Shown in pieces: positions 10,441 through 22,240 of a stretch of DNA of 64,000 bases. Location: the NCBI GenBank assembly GCA_007922195.1, contig ML681970.1, forward strand, positions 493,102 to 557,101, given 5' to 3'. The notes beneath the pieces were generated by a model. It saw nothing but the letters and a program-made list of their open reading frames with translations, was not told where the DNA came from and made no database searches. How positions within the stretch are numbered: position 1 is the stretch's first letter; each line of letters starts with the position of its first letter. The translations under genes and the position numbers were made by a program. Origin of the DNA: Podocnemis expansa (taxonomy: Eukaryota > Chordata > Testudines > Podocnemididae).

Positions 10441-13400
10441 TTTGAGTGACAGCCCAGGTTTACTAGTAACTTCTTCCACGGAACTGTGATTTGCTGAGCA
10501 ACAGCAAAGTGCACCCACTTGTGGCCAGTGTGTGCCCCACCTGTCTTCCCTCCCTTGGCAAATGTGCATCCACCCTACCCATCCGTCCTATCTCTGCTCT
10601 GGCATGTCACAGTTCCAGCTGAGTGAGGCAGGGTTTTGTCAAGGCAAGGTGAAGTTATTAAAGACGGGGGTGTCAGAGGCACAAGTTGACTGAATTAAGG
10701 CAGCAGACATAAGGTTAAGTTGGCATTTTCCAACTGCCAGGTGCTTGGCGTTCTTGAATGTAGTTGCCTTGGTATGAAAAAGGCAAAAGTCATTTCCAGT
10801 GATGTGCACCTGTAATAGGCGGCTCATCATCAGGCCGGGAGCCTGAGCCATTGCTACTGGCTGCTTCCATGAGCACCAAGAACTGGTGGAAGGCTGGTGT
10901 TGCATGAGGGTGTGCTGTTAAAGGAGGCTAGAGCCACACTGGGTTATCTATTTTACAGACGTCCTAGCCAAGGGCAAAGAGCTGCGCTGAACACTCCATG
11001 GCCAACGACTGGCCTGTAATGGTATGGTGGAGTCAGATTCGGCTTAATAAAAACAATGAAGGATCCAGAATTCCTAGCCCCTGTCTGTAGAATGACTAAG
11101 TCTAGCATTCCTGTTTCCCAGCTCAGTGCCCCTTCACTAGTCCACAGAGTATTTTCACAGAGGCAGATTGAGCTCTGTCCCCCAGACTGAAGTGAGACAG
11201 CAGCTGACACTTGCCAAAGGTTGGAGCATGTGAAGGCTCTGTGGCACAATGCCAAAAACCAAGCAACGCAAAGGTGAGGCTTAGCCGTGTATGACTCAGC
11301 CAGAAAGAAGACCATCAAACGGCCCCTCCTTTACCCCAGGATTATCCCTTGGCTTGAGCTCGAGTCCTGCTACAGCTTATGGAGGTGCTAGAGAGCTCTA
11401 TAGGAACTGTCCCAAGAGTTTTTGCACTGGAAAATGTTAGCCCACCTTGACAGAGGGCTCTCATACAGCCAGCCAAAGGAAAGCATGGCTCTCACTATGT
11501 GCAGCGTATGGGTATGCCAGCAGTAACTGTCATTTCTATATACACTGCCCTCTGCTACTCACTGCCAGATTCATGCTTCCAGCTCAGGCAGGTTAAGTAC
11601 CATACAGAAAGTAACAGTGGCTTCACCTGTTACTGGCTCATTCCTGTAAAGTGGGGTTTTTTTAGGCATTGGACTGTAACATAACATTGCAGTGAGCCCA
11701 TGAAAACACCCACCCCACTTTCTACACAAACTCTTAGCTTCCCACATTTACCAGTAAATCATCTCAGTATTGTTGCTTCCATCACCTTAGAGTTCCTGGA
11801 ACATGGGGTGGGGTGGCTTTTTAGCTTTGCTGTACAAGGAAGCATACAGCACTGTCCTAACGGAAGGCAGTGAATCAGGCAGCCGTTATCTGCTCTGTGT
11901 AGATAAGAAGGCTCTTGGGACAGCTGCCATCTTTACTTAGACAAATCCAGCTTCATTCTTGGAACCTTTGCAGAGCTAGGGCTGTATCTGCCCTGCACAA
12001 GGAAGCGTACAGCACTATTCTTGGGAAAAGGCTGGTAGTATAGCAAGCAGTGCCTGTTACTTTGTCAGATCTGGGTAGGTAATGCAGAGTTCAAGGCAGC
12101 TGCCGCTCATTACATCATGGAGAGCAGGTGACAGTACCTTTGGCGAATGATCTGCCCCCTAGCAACAGAGGCTGGAGAGATATTAATCATGATGTCATCC
12201 TGGCGCTTCACAGCCGTTGACAGCAATGACCAAGAGGCTGTCCTGACTTGTGTAATCTCTGAGCTGCAGCTCCTTTGCCCAGTACAGCTTTTTGCCAAAA
12301 GCAGTTCCCCTAAATGTGCCAGATGCCCATCACCTTAGGTAGGATGATGCCCAGTTTGCAGATGGGAAATTTGAGGTACAGCCTGATGTTAAGTGGCATT
12401 GTTGGCTTAGGGCCAGTTCTTCCATGGTTATTTATGTGCCTAATTTCCATTAATTTCAGTAAATGTGAGGAGCCTAAATACCTTTGAGGATCTGGGGCTA
12501 GGTGCTGTGTTCCCCCAGTTTTGTAACACCTTCCAGCCTCTGAAATTGCGGGCTGGCTGAGGGGCCTTCAGCAGTTAGAACAGCCCCTGGGTTGACTTCC
12601 AGGCAGACTTTTGCTCCTAAAGCAGTGAGGCACTTTAGAACAGTCCCATTGCTCCTCTGCTTCACAATGCATCATATGCAAAGTACTGGCATGGTGACTT
12701 CTGGCGCTATCAAGGACATGGCAAAGATAGAAGCTGTCACGCTCTATAAGCTGTGATCACCCCCGCAGCGGGGAGGTGCTCTGGAACTCAGATTTTATTG
12801 TCCTGTCCCTGGGGCTGGCCAACCTGGGCAGAAAGAGTTAGGAGCCACCACATTGCTACATTTCTGTTGTTTTATTACTGTGTTCTCAGCATGAATACAT
12901 AAACTTCAAAATACAACAAGGCACATCGCAAATCACACATGCACAGGCTCAGGACTGCATCAGGGACAGTCAGATCAACAAAGGGTGTCAGCCCAGAGAC
13001 GAGGGAGTCATGGTGTAATGGCCATGTTGAGAGTGGCTGCACAGCCCAGCTCTGTTGACGTCAGCTCAGTTGAAATCAGAGCGAGGTTTAGCAGTGGGAG
13101 GCAGACCCCCCCCCCTTACACATGCTTTCGTTTTGTCCAGTCCCAGGACTAGCAAATGCATTCCACCCTATGGGGTGCTTAGCACCTCACGTGACTGGGC
13201 CATTTTAGATGATTCTCTAGGGAGTCCTGACCCTGCAACGGTCCAGCCATACATGCACATCTTTCTCCGGCTGCCCTGCTCTTAGCCTGGCAGGAGAGCC
13301 ACTCCCCCCAGAGATGCAGAGCTGGTTCCCCCACCACCTGCCCACTGTCAGACAACCAGGTTCTGCCCTCTGCCCACAGGACCCAGGCTCTGCCTTGGTG

Positions 13401-13904
13401 GCTACTTTGCCACAGAGCCTTCATGGAACCCCTTGCAAGAGTCTTAAATGGCCACAGATTTGCAGAGTGCTCAGAGAGCAGGCCCCATAAGTGGCAACTC
13501 ACAGCGCTAGAGAGACAGTAGCAAGGGCCCTGGAAGAGGGATGTGATGGGGAGACAGCTGCCCAAGTGCTAGGAGTGGGCACCAGGTCACCAAGGGTACA
13601 AGACCCAGCTGTGTCCTGGACCCCTAGGGTTTGAGAACCACAGGGGAACAGAAAGGTGGGCTGGCCTAAGACAAAGGACTGTGTGGTGGCCACGAAGATA
13701 TGGAAGTGGGGCATGGCAGGTACATGGGGCTAAACCCATGGGTGGAGAGGGCCTTCAGCTTTGCACCCCACCAATGCAGCTCTTTGAAGCAAAGCATCCC
13801 TGAGCCCTTGTTCTGTCAAGTGGATTGGAGGGAGTTCCAGGACTGTGCTATTTGTAACAGCAGTCTGCTTCATTTGGGTGCTGAAGCGGGCAGGGAGATG
13901 CAGG

Positions 13905-14010
13905 TTTTAAGGCCAGAAGGCACCCTTCGATCCTCTAGTGTAATCCTCCCATGTAGCACAGAGACCTTCTCCCCCTCACTTCTGTACTGAACCCAAAAAC
14001 TTGTGTTATG
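13905..14010 (+). mobile_element. Old interspersed repeat fragment (CR1/MIR-like)
   Basis: The string AAGGCCAGAAGGCACCCTTC, followed by a TCCTCTAGTGTAATCCTCC-type segment, resembles a widespread amniote repeat of the form GGCCAGAAGGGACCATTGTG. The exact family cannot be fixed by eye. Confidence 0.4.
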
Positions 14011-14241
14011 GGCCTACTGTCAGCATGGGATGACGCCCTCAAAAAAGAGACAACTCATGGCCATGCCACCCTTACTTCATTACCATCTTCCAGGTCCCTG
14101 GTCAGTAGTCACTGCTCTCTGGCCACCCAGCTCTGAAGGGCTCTGGTTGTCAGGCATGCCTTAGGACCAAGAGCTTGTGAACTCCTCCCCCAATCCAATA
14201 ATAACCTCACAACCCACTTGGAGGGAGTTTAAGAGGCCCTG

Positions 14242-14247
14242 TTTATT
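14242..14247 (-). terminator. Candidate poly(A) signal of the DUOXA2-like gene
   Basis: TTTATT on the plus strand reads AATAAA on the gene strand, about 720 bp beyond the stop codon at 14964. It is the first AATAAA met downstream. A second candidate lies near 12871. The choice is inference. Confidence 0.4.
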
Positions 14248-14963
14248 CATGGGCTTTCTGGCAGTGCTTTCGCAAAATGCTTCCCCCTCATTGTGCCTGG
14301 TCAATAGTGCAGCTGCCCTCCCTAGCAGAGATGCCCCATCCAGTGGGACTGCAACAGGAGATAACATTCAAGAAAGTCATTACATGGCTCGACGGTCATT
14401 CTTTGCGCCCCCCAAACAATTGCTCATAGAACATACTAAAGAGTCAATATTCTTCATATTGGGCTTGGCTTTTTCAGTCTGGGATGGGGCATACTGGATG
14501 CCAGTATTACTTCAGCCCCACCGGCAGGATGCAAGCATGTCTCACCATACGTGGATGTCTCTGCTCCTCCAGTCCCCTATTCATGGGGTTGGCTTCTGTA
14601 GCCAGGTGTGAGTCCAAGGGGAGGAGGAAGTGTGTTGAGCTGACTCTGTAAAGGGCGTGGAAGAGCCAGCAAAAATGCCACCTGGCATGCAGAGTGACTA
14701 TACAGCTCAACACGGCCTCAGTGCTGGAAATAACACACATGGCTGGCGCACTGTGTGCAGGGTCCCTGCTAGTGCCACACTACTGCCTTCCAGAGGCCAC
14801 TGCAGTGGAGACAAACGCAGAGGGTTCTCAACCCAGCAAAGCGTGTTAAGGTGCTCACTGATTACTAAAGTGCTGGCAGGAGTTTAATCTCCATGGAGAC
14901 CTGGAGAAGTATCTGGAGTCCTTGGTACTCCCCTCCCTTGAGGAAGGGAGGGAGGCTCTTCCT

Positions 14964-17900
14964 CTACACAGCCTGGATGGTCAGTGCAAAGTTATTGTAC
15001 AGATTATCTTTGCTTGCTGTGAAGCTGGGGTTGACGTAGGCCTCCCCCAGCATCACATCCCCTTCCTCTTGGGTCTCGTTCAAGTCGAAGAATGCTTTCA
15101 GCACCTTAGGTCTGATGTAGTGCAGCACAATCACCACCAGCCCGATTAGGAAACACAGCAAGCCTGGAAGACACAAGACACACACTCAGCAAACTCCCTA
15201 CTGTGTGCGCACCAGCCGTACAGGTGCAGCCTGTGCCTCTCACAAGGAGACAAGCTGCACTGAGCTAGCGGCCTGAGACTTCAGGCGCATCACAGGCTGT
15301 TGTTTTGGTGCCTTTCAAATCTAAGCCACCCTCTACAGCAGTGGTTCTCAACCATTGTCAGGACATATTACTGTGGCACCATGCAGCAGCAAGTGTATCA
15401 TGGAGAGCCAGGGAGATGGCTAGATTTGGCCTGGGGGATAGGCTGGTGTGTCCTGTCAGGTTATGATGTGCCATCAATCATGTCACAACCCACAAAAGGC
15501 GGAGAACTACTGCTCTGCTGAGCCATGAACTGAACACTGTGGGGAAAGTACATGGACTGTGGGAGTTCTTACTGCTTGGCCCTTTACTGCACGTAAGATC
15601 CACAATCTACTGAAAGTCCCGCTGTGGCCTGCCTGCCTACCCCACCCCCCTTGTCAGGAGTGCTGTTTTACTGCATTGCACAAAGGAGTTGTGGTTTTTG
15701 CTGAGCAGCAGGCCTGTTCTTCCAAACAGCCCCTGAGACCAAGCTGGCCAGGTGTGAACAATTCAGATCTCAGTTCCATCCAGAGATCCCTATACACGTG
15801 GCTGGCTGCCAACAAAGCTGTAGATCCAGCATCTTCAGGATGGATGATAGTATTTTTGTGGAAATTTCTCATTTCCAGAGGTTTTTTTTTTTTTTAATTT
15901 TTCAAAGCCAAACAATCCAGATTTGTTTTTAAAACAAAAACAAACAAAAAAACCTTTTCAGTTAAAAAAATTAGCAACTTTGCTTTTCCATTTTTAGAAA
16001 AAAAAAAGGAGTTTCCAAAAACCCGAACCAACTTTTTTTCCCAAAAGCCAAAACATTTTACCCCAAACCAGTAATTTTTACTACAACATTTTCAGTTTCT
16101 GGGTTTTCCAGGCAAAATGGCAGGACTTTTCCAGTCAAAATAAACCTGTCAAATGAGAACATCAGCCCCTGGGCTCTGTTGGTGCAAACATTGTATCAAC
16201 CCAAAGAGAGCTGCAGTTCACAGACCAGCAGGGCCAGGTTTGTCAGTGAGGGGCAGAGCCATCAACTGTTGGCTGTGTGAGGGAGTTAAAAGTAGACATT
16301 AAGCACCAGGAGCAAATCTGCTTTCTCTACAACCACTGGTCATCTAGGAGACCTACTTGTGGCTAGTGTGAGCCAGAAGGATCCCCCGTAGACTGTCTGC
16401 AAGGAAGTGGACCCAAACTGGATGGCACACAGTGGTGAGTTCCTGACCGTGGAGAAGGAGAGCAGGGAGAAGATCATGAAGGTGCCAGTGACTAGGATCA
16501 TGTAGCCTCCATAGACCAGGACTGGCATGGAGAACAGCATGTTGGAAGTGAGCCAAGCACAAAACGCCACCCTGGTGGAAACAGAAAGGCCACAAACAAT
16601 CAGACACACACATGACTCCTGGAATGGGCCACAATCCTAGCACTGAACTGTCCGCTGGGCGACTGCTGGCCTTGTGAACCCCATGCTCCCATTCCTGCCT
16701 GACCACTTGCCTCCAGGCTGTTTCTGGGCTCCCCCCCAAGGCCAGTCAGAATGACACACTTGATGTCCCTCTTGGTTTCCACAGACTGAGACAGAGGGGC
16801 TGTTCTGTCTACAACAGAGGACACATGGCTCTCTTATGTGAGACATGGCTACTTCTTCATAGGAAGTGTGGCAGCATTTCCCTCTAGCTCTGCAATGGGC
16901 CAGGAGAGTGCTCAAAGCCACTCCAGGGACAGACTAAGGGAAGAGACACACTGAAGAAAATTCAGGCCCCTGCTCTCCCCAAAGGGATGAGCTCCCACTC
17001 TCAACTCCAGGTTCCAGCAAGGTTCCAAGTCATGCTGGAAGAGCTGTGTTTCCATTGTCTGTCTGTCTGTCTAGCCCTGGTGGATTTCACTCAGTCTTTC
17101 CACTCACTTGTGATTCCTGGATGTGGGCTACAACGGCCAAGATTTTGAAAAACAGGAACCTGAAGTCAGGCTCCTGCATCCATATTTAGGCCCCTACCTG
17201 ATTCTGAGTGGTACTGAGCACTCTCTGGGCTCCCTGGACCTCAACACTTATGATCCCCAGGGCCTGGTTTCTGCTACAGATTGACTTAACTGTTCTGCTA
17301 TTAGTGTGAATGGACTGATTTGGGCAGACTCATTGCCTTCACTCCCACTGCAGTGGAGCAGGAGGTGGCCACTCCTGCAGACTGTCAGCTCCTGGAGCTT
17401 TCCAGGACATTCCAAATCCATCTCACTTGGAGCAGGCCCATGCCAAACCTAGGACACACTGTCTCTGTTCCCCCTGTGAAGGGAGACTGGCTGGCTCCCT
17501 ATGCAGGAGTAGGAGCTCACCACATGGTTGCAGATGTGTAGTGGCTGGAGATCCTGTACTGGCTGTACACACCACATGGGCTGTTCTGGGTGAACTTTTC
17601 CGCCACATACAGAATGGGCTTGGGCAGCCCCTTGGCCAGCCCCTCGTTGTAGGTTGTGTCATAGTTTGTGCCGAAAGTCCAGTCAAAATGCTCATTGTAG
17701 TTGATGGTTTCGTTGATCTGGTTCACTGGGTTTCCTGTAGAACAGGGAAGCTTCTTGTGAGACTTCAGGCAGGACAGAGATTGGGCAGTGAGGGGATCCA
17801 GAGGGCCGGGAAGTAAGAGAGGGACTAGCTAATTATGTCAAGCTCAGCAATAGCCTTTCCCTTACTTCCTCACACTACCAGCCTGCCCTGGGGAGTTCTT

Positions 17901-20900
17901 CCTAGGAAGATGAGAAGCTCTGATGTCCCTTTTCCAGCTCTGTCCAGACTGAGCTGGTCTGGTGGGTTTTGAGTGATGGCCTAGAAATCAGACAGTACCA
18001 ACTGGAGTAGTGAATAACTTAGCTCTACCCAACCCGAGATGGGACTGTATGTTAGCAGCTTCCTCCCACACTGGACCCAGGGATCCAGTCAGCACACTGG
18101 TACTGAGCATGCATTGGGAGCCAGAGGAGACGTATGGGGGGGACCCGTGGCTGGTCATGGAATGGGTGGTCCTACAATGAGGTGAGAGCCAATGGCTTTT
18201 ACTATGGTGCACAAAGGCAAGGCTGAGAGTGGGAGAGCTCTCCCCAGGGCTATGCACGTGGGACGTGTCTTGCAGGCCTCTGCAGACCAGTGTTGCACAC
18301 TCACCAAGCAGCGTGACGTTGACCCCCGCCAGGCCAATGTGCAGGCCAACCTCTGCGTTCACCATGGCATTGCTGAAGGATTTGTAGGAGGTGTTCACTG
18401 CCACCCAGCCGGTTTCCCAGTCACCAGTGAACTGCACAGCTGTGAGGGGAGAGGAAGGAGCAATGGTTTCAAGTTGCAGCTGGGGAGGTCAAGGCTGGAT
18501 ATTAGGAAAAACTTTCTTACTAGGAGGGTGGTAAAGCATTGGAATGGGCTACCTAGGGAGGTGGTGGAATCTGTCTTTGGAGATGTTTAAGGCCCGGCTG
18601 GATAAAACTCTAGCTGGAATAATTCAGTGGGAGTGGTCCTGCTTTTTTCAGCAGGGGGTTGGACTGGATGACCTCATGAGGTCCCTTCCAACCCTTGGAT
18701 TCTATGGCTGTGTTCACACAGCACTCTTATTTTGAAACAGAGGTTGTTTCGAAATAAGAAATACCCTGTTCACACGATGCACGGTTGTTTCGAAACAACG
18801 TCACCCATTGTTTCGAAACAATGGCGTTGTTTCGAAACAACTTAAACCCCATGTGGGGACGAAACAATGTTGTTTCAAAATGATTGTTTCGAAACAATGC
18901 CGTCCAAACATGTTGTTTCGAAACAGTGACTTGTTTTGAAATAACTGTTGCCTGAAACTGCTATTTCACTTTGAGCTTTTTTCCTTAATTCGAATTAAGT
19001 TATTTTGAAATAAGGCATTATTTCGATACAAGTTGTTTCGACACAACTTGTATCGAAATAATGCCTGTGTGTGAACACAGCCTATGATTCTATGAGGGGC
19101 TGGCACTGGGAGCTGCTGCCCTCATGATCACATGAGGTTGCAGGGATTACAGCTAACCCCTGACCTCTGTACAGTCACCTGTTCAATGACAGGGGTTGGC
19201 CAAGGTCTGAAAGCTACTGAAATAAACCCTCCTGACTCACACTAGAGGCCCATCTAGTTTGTACAACCTAAAGTCCCTGGAGAACAGGCCTTGAATGAGG
19301 CTCAGGGGGCAGGCAGAGACCCAGAATTCTCAGTACTACAGGTCTAAAGAGACTGCACTGCCGGGGGTGGGGGTGGCAGAACTGTCATGCCAGGTTTGTG
19401 CCAGGCTGAACCCCTGGGGTTGAACCTCCAGCTCCAGCTGCAAAATTACAAACCCACAGCTCTTTCTTTCACCCACGGGGAGAATTTGGAGGAAATGCCC
19501 CATGGCAAACTCTGGGATCTGTTGCAGTTCAGAAGGACTTGGATTCCTGAGTGCTGGGGACCCCCCAACCCCCAGTATTTGCTGAGGGCCACAGAAGAGA
19601 GGCTCTGTCTGTCAATGGAAACCAAACTGGGTTTCTGGGTGGGGCAGATGGAGAGATTTTTGGCTTGGACTCTGAAAACGATTTGTTATTCTTGTGTGCC
19701 CAGGAACCACACAGGCGCCTCTGTATGCTAAGAGCAGCCTGTGCTGCCTCTCAAGTGCCTCAACCCTTCTCTGAGAGCCAGTCTTCTGTGTTTCCTCGAA
19801 GTGCTCTGTCCCACTTGGGCTCTGGCAGCAGCCTGTGAAATGGCAGGCCGGAGGGCTGGCAGCTGCTGCCATGTATAACACTTGGCATCTTACCCTGGGA
19901 CTTGACTTCTGAGAGTCTCAGGGTGCTTTACAAACAGCTGTGCCCAGCCCCCTGTGAAAAGCAAATAGGACAGTGTGCACACACTATTGCTCCCTACTGC
20001 CTGGCATGAGGACTACTCAGCTGTGTGTCATAGGCCCCTTCCTGCTTGTAGCCAGGTTGTAGATCATGTAAAGGGCTGTGTGATTTGGCACAGGAGGAGA
20101 TAACTTCCACGAAGCTCCAAGTGGCCACAGAGAGTAAGCCAAGGACAGCTCCCATGTTCCTAGATGGCTTCGTGTTTATTAAAATTCTATCAATCCCATT
20201 ATTAAGATGAGGAAACTGAGGCCCGGACAGGTTAAGTGACTTGTTCAGCTCACACAGGAAGATTTAGTCAGAAGTCGAAATCTCCTCTTTGCTAACCAGT
20301 AGCCTATGCTGCCTGTGCACATTTCCCAACCAGGAAGTGACCCGGTTCCAGGAACACATCCTCATGTGTCACTGGCTATTGGAGGGAGCACTTACCGACA
20401 ATCACCACCCCAATGAAAAGGCTGAGGATAACCCGGAGTAACCAGTACAGCCTCTGAAGAGAGAAAGGGAAAGGTGTCAGCTGTAGGAGTGGCCCAGCCC
20501 CCCCTTGGTTGGTCAGTGAATGTAATGAAACCATCAAAAAGAAGCATTGATGGTATGTGACTGCAAGTACCCTAGAGTAGGGACAGTGGCTCTACATATG
20601 TCTTTGTGCACAGCCTCGCACTGGCCCTGGCCTGTTCAGGTCCTCTAAGGCTGGACCGGACTAGAAACAACGAACAGTAACATCGCTGGACTTGGAGCAA
20701 AACTGCTGTGAGGGGAGAGAGGCAGGAAGTGCTGCCTGGCTGTTGGAGAGGAGGAGCAAATAGGGCTGTATTAAGGCAGGGAATTTAGGGGCTGCAGCCC
20801 TGGGCCCCAATCTAAAGCCCCCCCCCCATTCAGCCCTGGCCAGCCTGAGCAGCATGCTGCTGCCACCAGCTTTGGCCTGCCTGCCCACTCAGCCTGGGGA

Positions 20901-21537
20901 TGGGGCAGGACTGGAGTGCAGCGGCCTCTAGCCCAAGAGCCCCAGTACCAGCTGACTGGGCTGCTGGCCTTGGACCCTGCCCCCCCAGCACCACTGGGGC
21001 CAGGCTGGCTCTCCCCCAGGCTGAGCACCACCACTATGGTGAGGGGGGCACAGGAGAGGGCAGCTCTACCCCTTGCTTGGGGCCTTGATCTGACCCTGGG
21101 GGCAAAGCCCAGGATTGGATTAGCAGGAAGCAGTAGGGCAGGACCTTGTGATCTGGCAGAGCTGTGGGGCAGAGATATGGTACCAGCATAGTAGAAAGCA
21201 GTGGGGCAGGGTCCTGTTTCCTGGCAGGGCTGTGGGGCAGAGATATGGTACTGGAGAGCAGTGGGGCAGGGTCCTGTGCCTTGGCAGAACTGGGCAGCAC
21301 CTGCATGTCCTATGGGTTGCAGGTCAGAGCTTTTGTCTCCCTTTCCCCTAATGTCTGCCCTGACCCCAGTGTCATGTCAGGTGCCCTCACCGCTCGTCCC
21401 CGAATCCCAGGCAGGATGAGCAGGAAGCTGAGGGCCAGCGAGAGGAAGACAACGATGATGATGATGGAGCTGACATCGAACACAAAGGCCTTCCTTGGCT
21501 GAGGGTAGAAGTTGTAGACGCCATTGAAGAGAGTCAT
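14964..21537 (-). CDS. DUOXA2: Dual oxidase maturation factor, complete (DUOXA2-like), 6 coding exons
   Basis: This is the ER-resident partner that lets a DUOX oxidase fold, leave the ER and work at the apical membrane (family knowledge). The coding exons in transcript order are 21537-21391, 20453-20396, 18439-18305, 17734-17521, 16571-16357 and 15163-14964: 969 bp, 322 residues plus stop. The protein starts [15 protein letters not shown], then TM1 (about 22-43, ending ILPGIRG), TM2 (about 51-68), and a glycosylated loop with sequons at N84, N109 and N121. Three further helices follow from about residue 186. The tail ends in FALTIQAV. The start has A at -3. The MTL-x-NGV-FYPQPR start, [11 protein letters not shown] and length of 322 match DUOXA2 (320 in human) better than DUOXA1. 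The exon-5 donor uses ACAA|GTAGGT, so the usual Gly at that junction is Ser. It is divergently paired with the DUOX gene. Confidence 0.93.
15339..15512 (+). mobile_element. hAT-like MITE (CAGTGGTTCTCAACC ends)
   Basis: A 174-bp element begins CAGTGGTTCTCAACC and ends GGAGAACTACTG. The flanks CTCTACAG and CTCTGCTG match at 6 of 8 positions, as an aged 8-bp target duplication would. It lies in the last intron of the DUOXA2-like gene. Confidence 0.7.
15860..16150. repeat. A/T-rich degenerate repeat in DUOXA2 intron
   Basis: The stretch is rich in AAAATTTT, CCAAAA and TTTTCC motifs with a poly-T run near 15882. Similar GAAAATTTTC-rich stretches occur at about 36180-36620 and 42640-42740. It probably derives from an old DNA transposon, but I could not define ends. 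Confidence 0.4.
18460..18708 (+). mobile_element. CR1 LINE 3' end, part 1
   Basis: The sequence runs GGTCAAGGCTGGATATTAGG ... GGACTGGATGACCTCATGAG ... CCAACCCTTGGATTCTATG. This is the standard 3' tail of sauropsid CR1 elements, which ends in ATTCTATG octamers. The tail is interrupted by a MITE and resumes at about 19083. It is a 5'-truncated, non-coding copy. Confidence 0.9.
18709..19082. mobile_element. MITE inserted in the CR1 tail, rich in TTTCGAAA palindromes
   Basis: The terminal inverted repeats are GGCTGTGTTCACAC and GTGTGAACACAGCC. The insertion duplicated TAT or CTATG from the CR1 tail. The interior of about 370 bp contains many copies of TTGTTTCGAAACAA-type palindromes and ends with inverted TTGTATCGAAATAATGCC-like units. 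No coding capacity was seen. It is younger than the CR1 it splits. Confidence 0.85.
19083..19100 (+). mobile_element. CR1 LINE 3' end, part 2
   Basis: TATGATTCTATGA is the remaining ATTCTATG octamer tail of the CR1 copy that starts near 18460, separated from it by the MITE. Confidence 0.8.
20195..20330 (-). mobile_element. MIR SINE relic
   Basis: The core GATGAGGAAACTGAGGC, then GGTTAAGTGACTTG and CACACAGGAAG, is the antisense of the MIR core shared by amniotes. It lies in intron 2 of the DUOXA2-like gene, just upstream on the map of the small exon at 20396. Confidence 0.75.
20640..21310. repeat. GC-rich repeat with a 60-68 bp tandem array
   Basis: From 21130 to about 21295, a unit beginning GCAGTGGGGCAGGGTCCTG and containing CTGTGGGGCAGAGATATGG is repeated about 2.6 times, with starts at 21130, 21198 and 21258. 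The sequence before it is C- and G-rich with a C run near 20820. It lies in DUOXA2 intron sequence and encodes nothing recognisable. Confidence 0.65.
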
Positions 21538-21565
21538 TGTGCACAGCTGAGCAGGGTCAGGAAAC
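21538..21565 (-). other. DUOXA2: 5' UTR part of DUOXA2-like exon 2
   Basis: A pyrimidine tract and the acceptor CCCACCAG lie at 21566 and above on the gene strand, and 28 untranslated bases precede the ATG at 21537. This implies an upstream noncoding exon. Confidence 0.7.
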
Positions 21566-22154
21566 CTGGTGGGAGAGAGAGAGTTACACACTTATTCAGC
21601 CCCAGCCTGTCTCAACCCTACCTCTGGACCGAGTGAGCCTCAGGGTGGGGTGTGCACTGTACGAGAAACCCCTGCCCAGAGCCGAAGACCCAACTTCCCC
21701 TAAGGGGCTGCGGTGATCCCAGGACCACTTGTCTCCCTGGGAGGCGTGCCCTTCCTTACTCTTTCTCTGCATCAGCGGTGCTTGCCCAGGAGGAAGGCCA
21801 GGAAATGCCCCACCCTACCTCTGGAGAGCTGCCAGGAAACGTGCGGCACACCTGGGGCCAGAGAAAAGGCACCTCACCAAAGAACGGGAAGGGAGACACT
21901 TGCTGCAGGGCTTGGCTCCGAGTTGGCAACAGGCTCTGCTACGGGAGTTTTGGCCCCATTCTCAGGTGGGCTGGGTTCATGGAAGATGAAGGCAGAGAGA
22001 GCCAGGCGAGGTCCCCACAGAGTGCACCCTAGTCTGTCCCTTTCCCTTGCCAGCCTGGATGCTAAGGTAGCCACAGCTCAGCGTCTGCCCCACACCTGGT
22101 GGGGACTAGCAGGGAGCCTGCCCGGCACAGCAATTCAGTGCCACGGCCCCAGGA

Positions 22155-22240
22155 GACAAACAAGGAGTCTGGTGGCACCTATAAAGACTAACAAATTTAT
22201 TTATCACATGAGCTGTCATGGGTTATGAGCTATTGCCAGG
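22155..22240 (+). mobile_element. tRNA-derived SINE fragment (turtle CryI-like tail)
   Basis: ACAAGGAGTCTGGTGGCACC is followed by AAAGACTAACAAATTTATTT and a CATGAGCT box. This is the body of a tRNA-derived SINE abundant in turtles. The tRNA-like head is missing. Confidence 0.75.

Larger units (their letters stand above)
8200..14240. other. Convergent intergenic region between the two maturation-factor genes
   Basis: No exon with family resemblance was found on either strand. The contents are transposon relics, a G homopolymer near 10422, an antisense MIR-like scrap near 12350-12420 (CAGATGGGAAATTTGAGG) and a CR1- or MIR-like scrap near 13905-14010. An antisense AATAAA (TTTATT in a TGTTTTATTAC context) near 12871 could end a long 3' UTR of the minus-strand gene. 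The rest shows nothing I can name. Confidence 0.6.

Noticed and set aside
16600..16921. Open frames next to the DUOXA2 exon at 16357-16571
   Set aside because: They continue past the acceptor into intron sequence; the splice-bounded exon matches the sister gene exactly in size.
17056..17075. TGTC microsatellite near 17060
   Set aside because: It has only about four units and is too short to be of note.
18437..18439. Alternative acceptor GTGCAG just before TTCACTGG in DUOXA2 exon 3
   Set aside because: Using it shifts the frame. The upstream CACAG keeps the frame and restores A-V-Q-F, matching the AVNF/AVHF of the family, and gives the same 135-bp size as in the sister gene.
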